A stretch of 6,232 bases of DNA from Planctomycetaceae bacterium (GTDB taxonomy: Bacteria > Planctomycetota > Planctomycetia > Isosphaerales > Isosphaeraceae): the NCBI GenBank assembly GCA_019232645.1, contig JAFANO010000694.1, forward strand, positions 1 to 6,232, in the 5' to 3' direction. Positions within the stretch are counted from its first letter, which is position 1. Each line of letters opens with the position of its first letter. Of this stretch, positions 6,017 to 6,232 are shown in pieces. The notes beneath the pieces were generated by a model that saw only the letters and a list, made by a program, of their open reading frames with translations, ran no database searches and was not told the origin of the DNA. The position numbers and the translations under genes were made by a program.

Positions 6017-6116
6017 GGACCGGGTCCCCCGCCAGAGGGTCCACACGGTGGACCCTCCCGGGGTCCACTCGAGCGGGAACCGCTCGATCGAACACGCCGG
6101 CGACCGGGTCGGTCGC
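6017..6116. repeat. Cluster of four inverted repeats
   Basis: Four perfect inverted repeats follow one another. GGACC-G-GGTCC is at 6017-6027. GAGGGTCCAC and GTGGACCCTC form 10-bp arms with a 3-base loop at 6035-6057. TCGAGCGG and CCGCTCGA form 8-bp arms with loop GAA at 6069-6087. GCGACC and GGTCGC form 6-bp arms with a 5-base loop at 6100-6116. A further GGGTCCAC at 6061-6068 repeats the arm of the second. Their centres are about 24, 32 and 30 bp apart. None is followed by a T-run on either strand, so they do not look like intrinsic terminators. They could fold in RNA or serve as protein binding sites. Confidence 0.6.
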
Positions 6117-6232
6117 GGAGGGCGTCGAGAGTCGCGGGGCAGTCGCCGGGCTCGAAGTCGAGGCGGCCGAGGATCCTCCCGCAGCTCCAGGCGGTCCACC
6201 CGCGGCAGCGCCAGGACGCCCGCGGGCTTCTC
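6026..6232 (-). pseudogene. Possible frame-disrupted coding remnant (- strand)
   Basis: Three protein-like peptides follow one another on the - strand but in alternating frames. EKPAGVLALPRVDRLELRED is at 6232-6173. ILGRLDFEPGDCPATLDALR lies in the next frame, within 6174-6103. SIERFPLEWTPGGSTVWTLW is back in the first frame, within 6094-6026. All three use codons ending in C or G and have balanced composition, while the other frames at the same places are rich in R, S, P and G. This would fit a decayed gene, or one with two compensating indels, entering from beyond the right edge. No family is recognised. The inverted-repeat cluster covers part of the same DNA, so a non-coding reading remains open. 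Confidence 0.25.

Noticed and set aside
5895..6199. Two - strand frames of 66 and 68 codons upstream of the sigma gene as intact small genes
   Set aside because: They overlap each other in different frames, have no convincing ribosome binding sites and are Arg/Pro-rich over much of their length. They are better seen as parts of a possible disrupted remnant.

Overview
The window is very GC-rich DNA with strongly C/G-ending codons. It looks like a planctomycete chromosome, probably near the Isosphaeraceae. That placement is inferred from base composition, from a secreted propeller-phosphoesterase protein, and from a small divergent CsrA-like protein and a compact sigma factor. I compared nothing against a database. 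No tRNA, rRNA, CRISPR array, transposase or phage gene is visible.

Layout: (1) 1-129 is the 3' end of an unidentified + strand gene. (2) About 167-2707 is a secreted protein with an N-terminal YVTN/YncE-type beta-propeller and a C-terminal alkaline-phosphatase-superfamily phosphoesterase domain. (3) 2789-3247 is a short single-domain CbiX/SirB sirohydrochlorin chelatase. It has a good candidate sigma70-type promoter whose -35 box lies inside the end of the preceding gene. (4) 3397-4578 is a DegT/DnrJ/EryC1/StrS PLP aminotransferase, probably for nucleotide-sugar amination, with its own candidate promoter. (5) 4511-4876 on the - strand is a CsrA-like RNA-binding protein with a long low-complexity tail. 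It converges on the aminotransferase and overlaps its 3' end by 68 bp. (6) 4877-5208 holds no convincing gene and contains a perfect 15-bp tandem duplication. (7) 5209-5874 on the - strand is a sigma-70 family factor with regions 2 and 4 only. (8) 5875-6232 has an AT-rich tract next to the sigma start, then about 100 bp with four closely spaced inverted repeats, then coding-like peptide fragments on the - strand that switch frame.

The + strand genes do not form an obvious pathway. Each of the three complete ones seems able to be expressed separately, and the propeller gene follows the upstream gene after only 37 bp. The two - strand genes are both regulators, one probably post-transcriptional and one transcriptional, but nothing here shows that they act together. 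I see no clear new system. The least explained part is the right edge (5875-6232).
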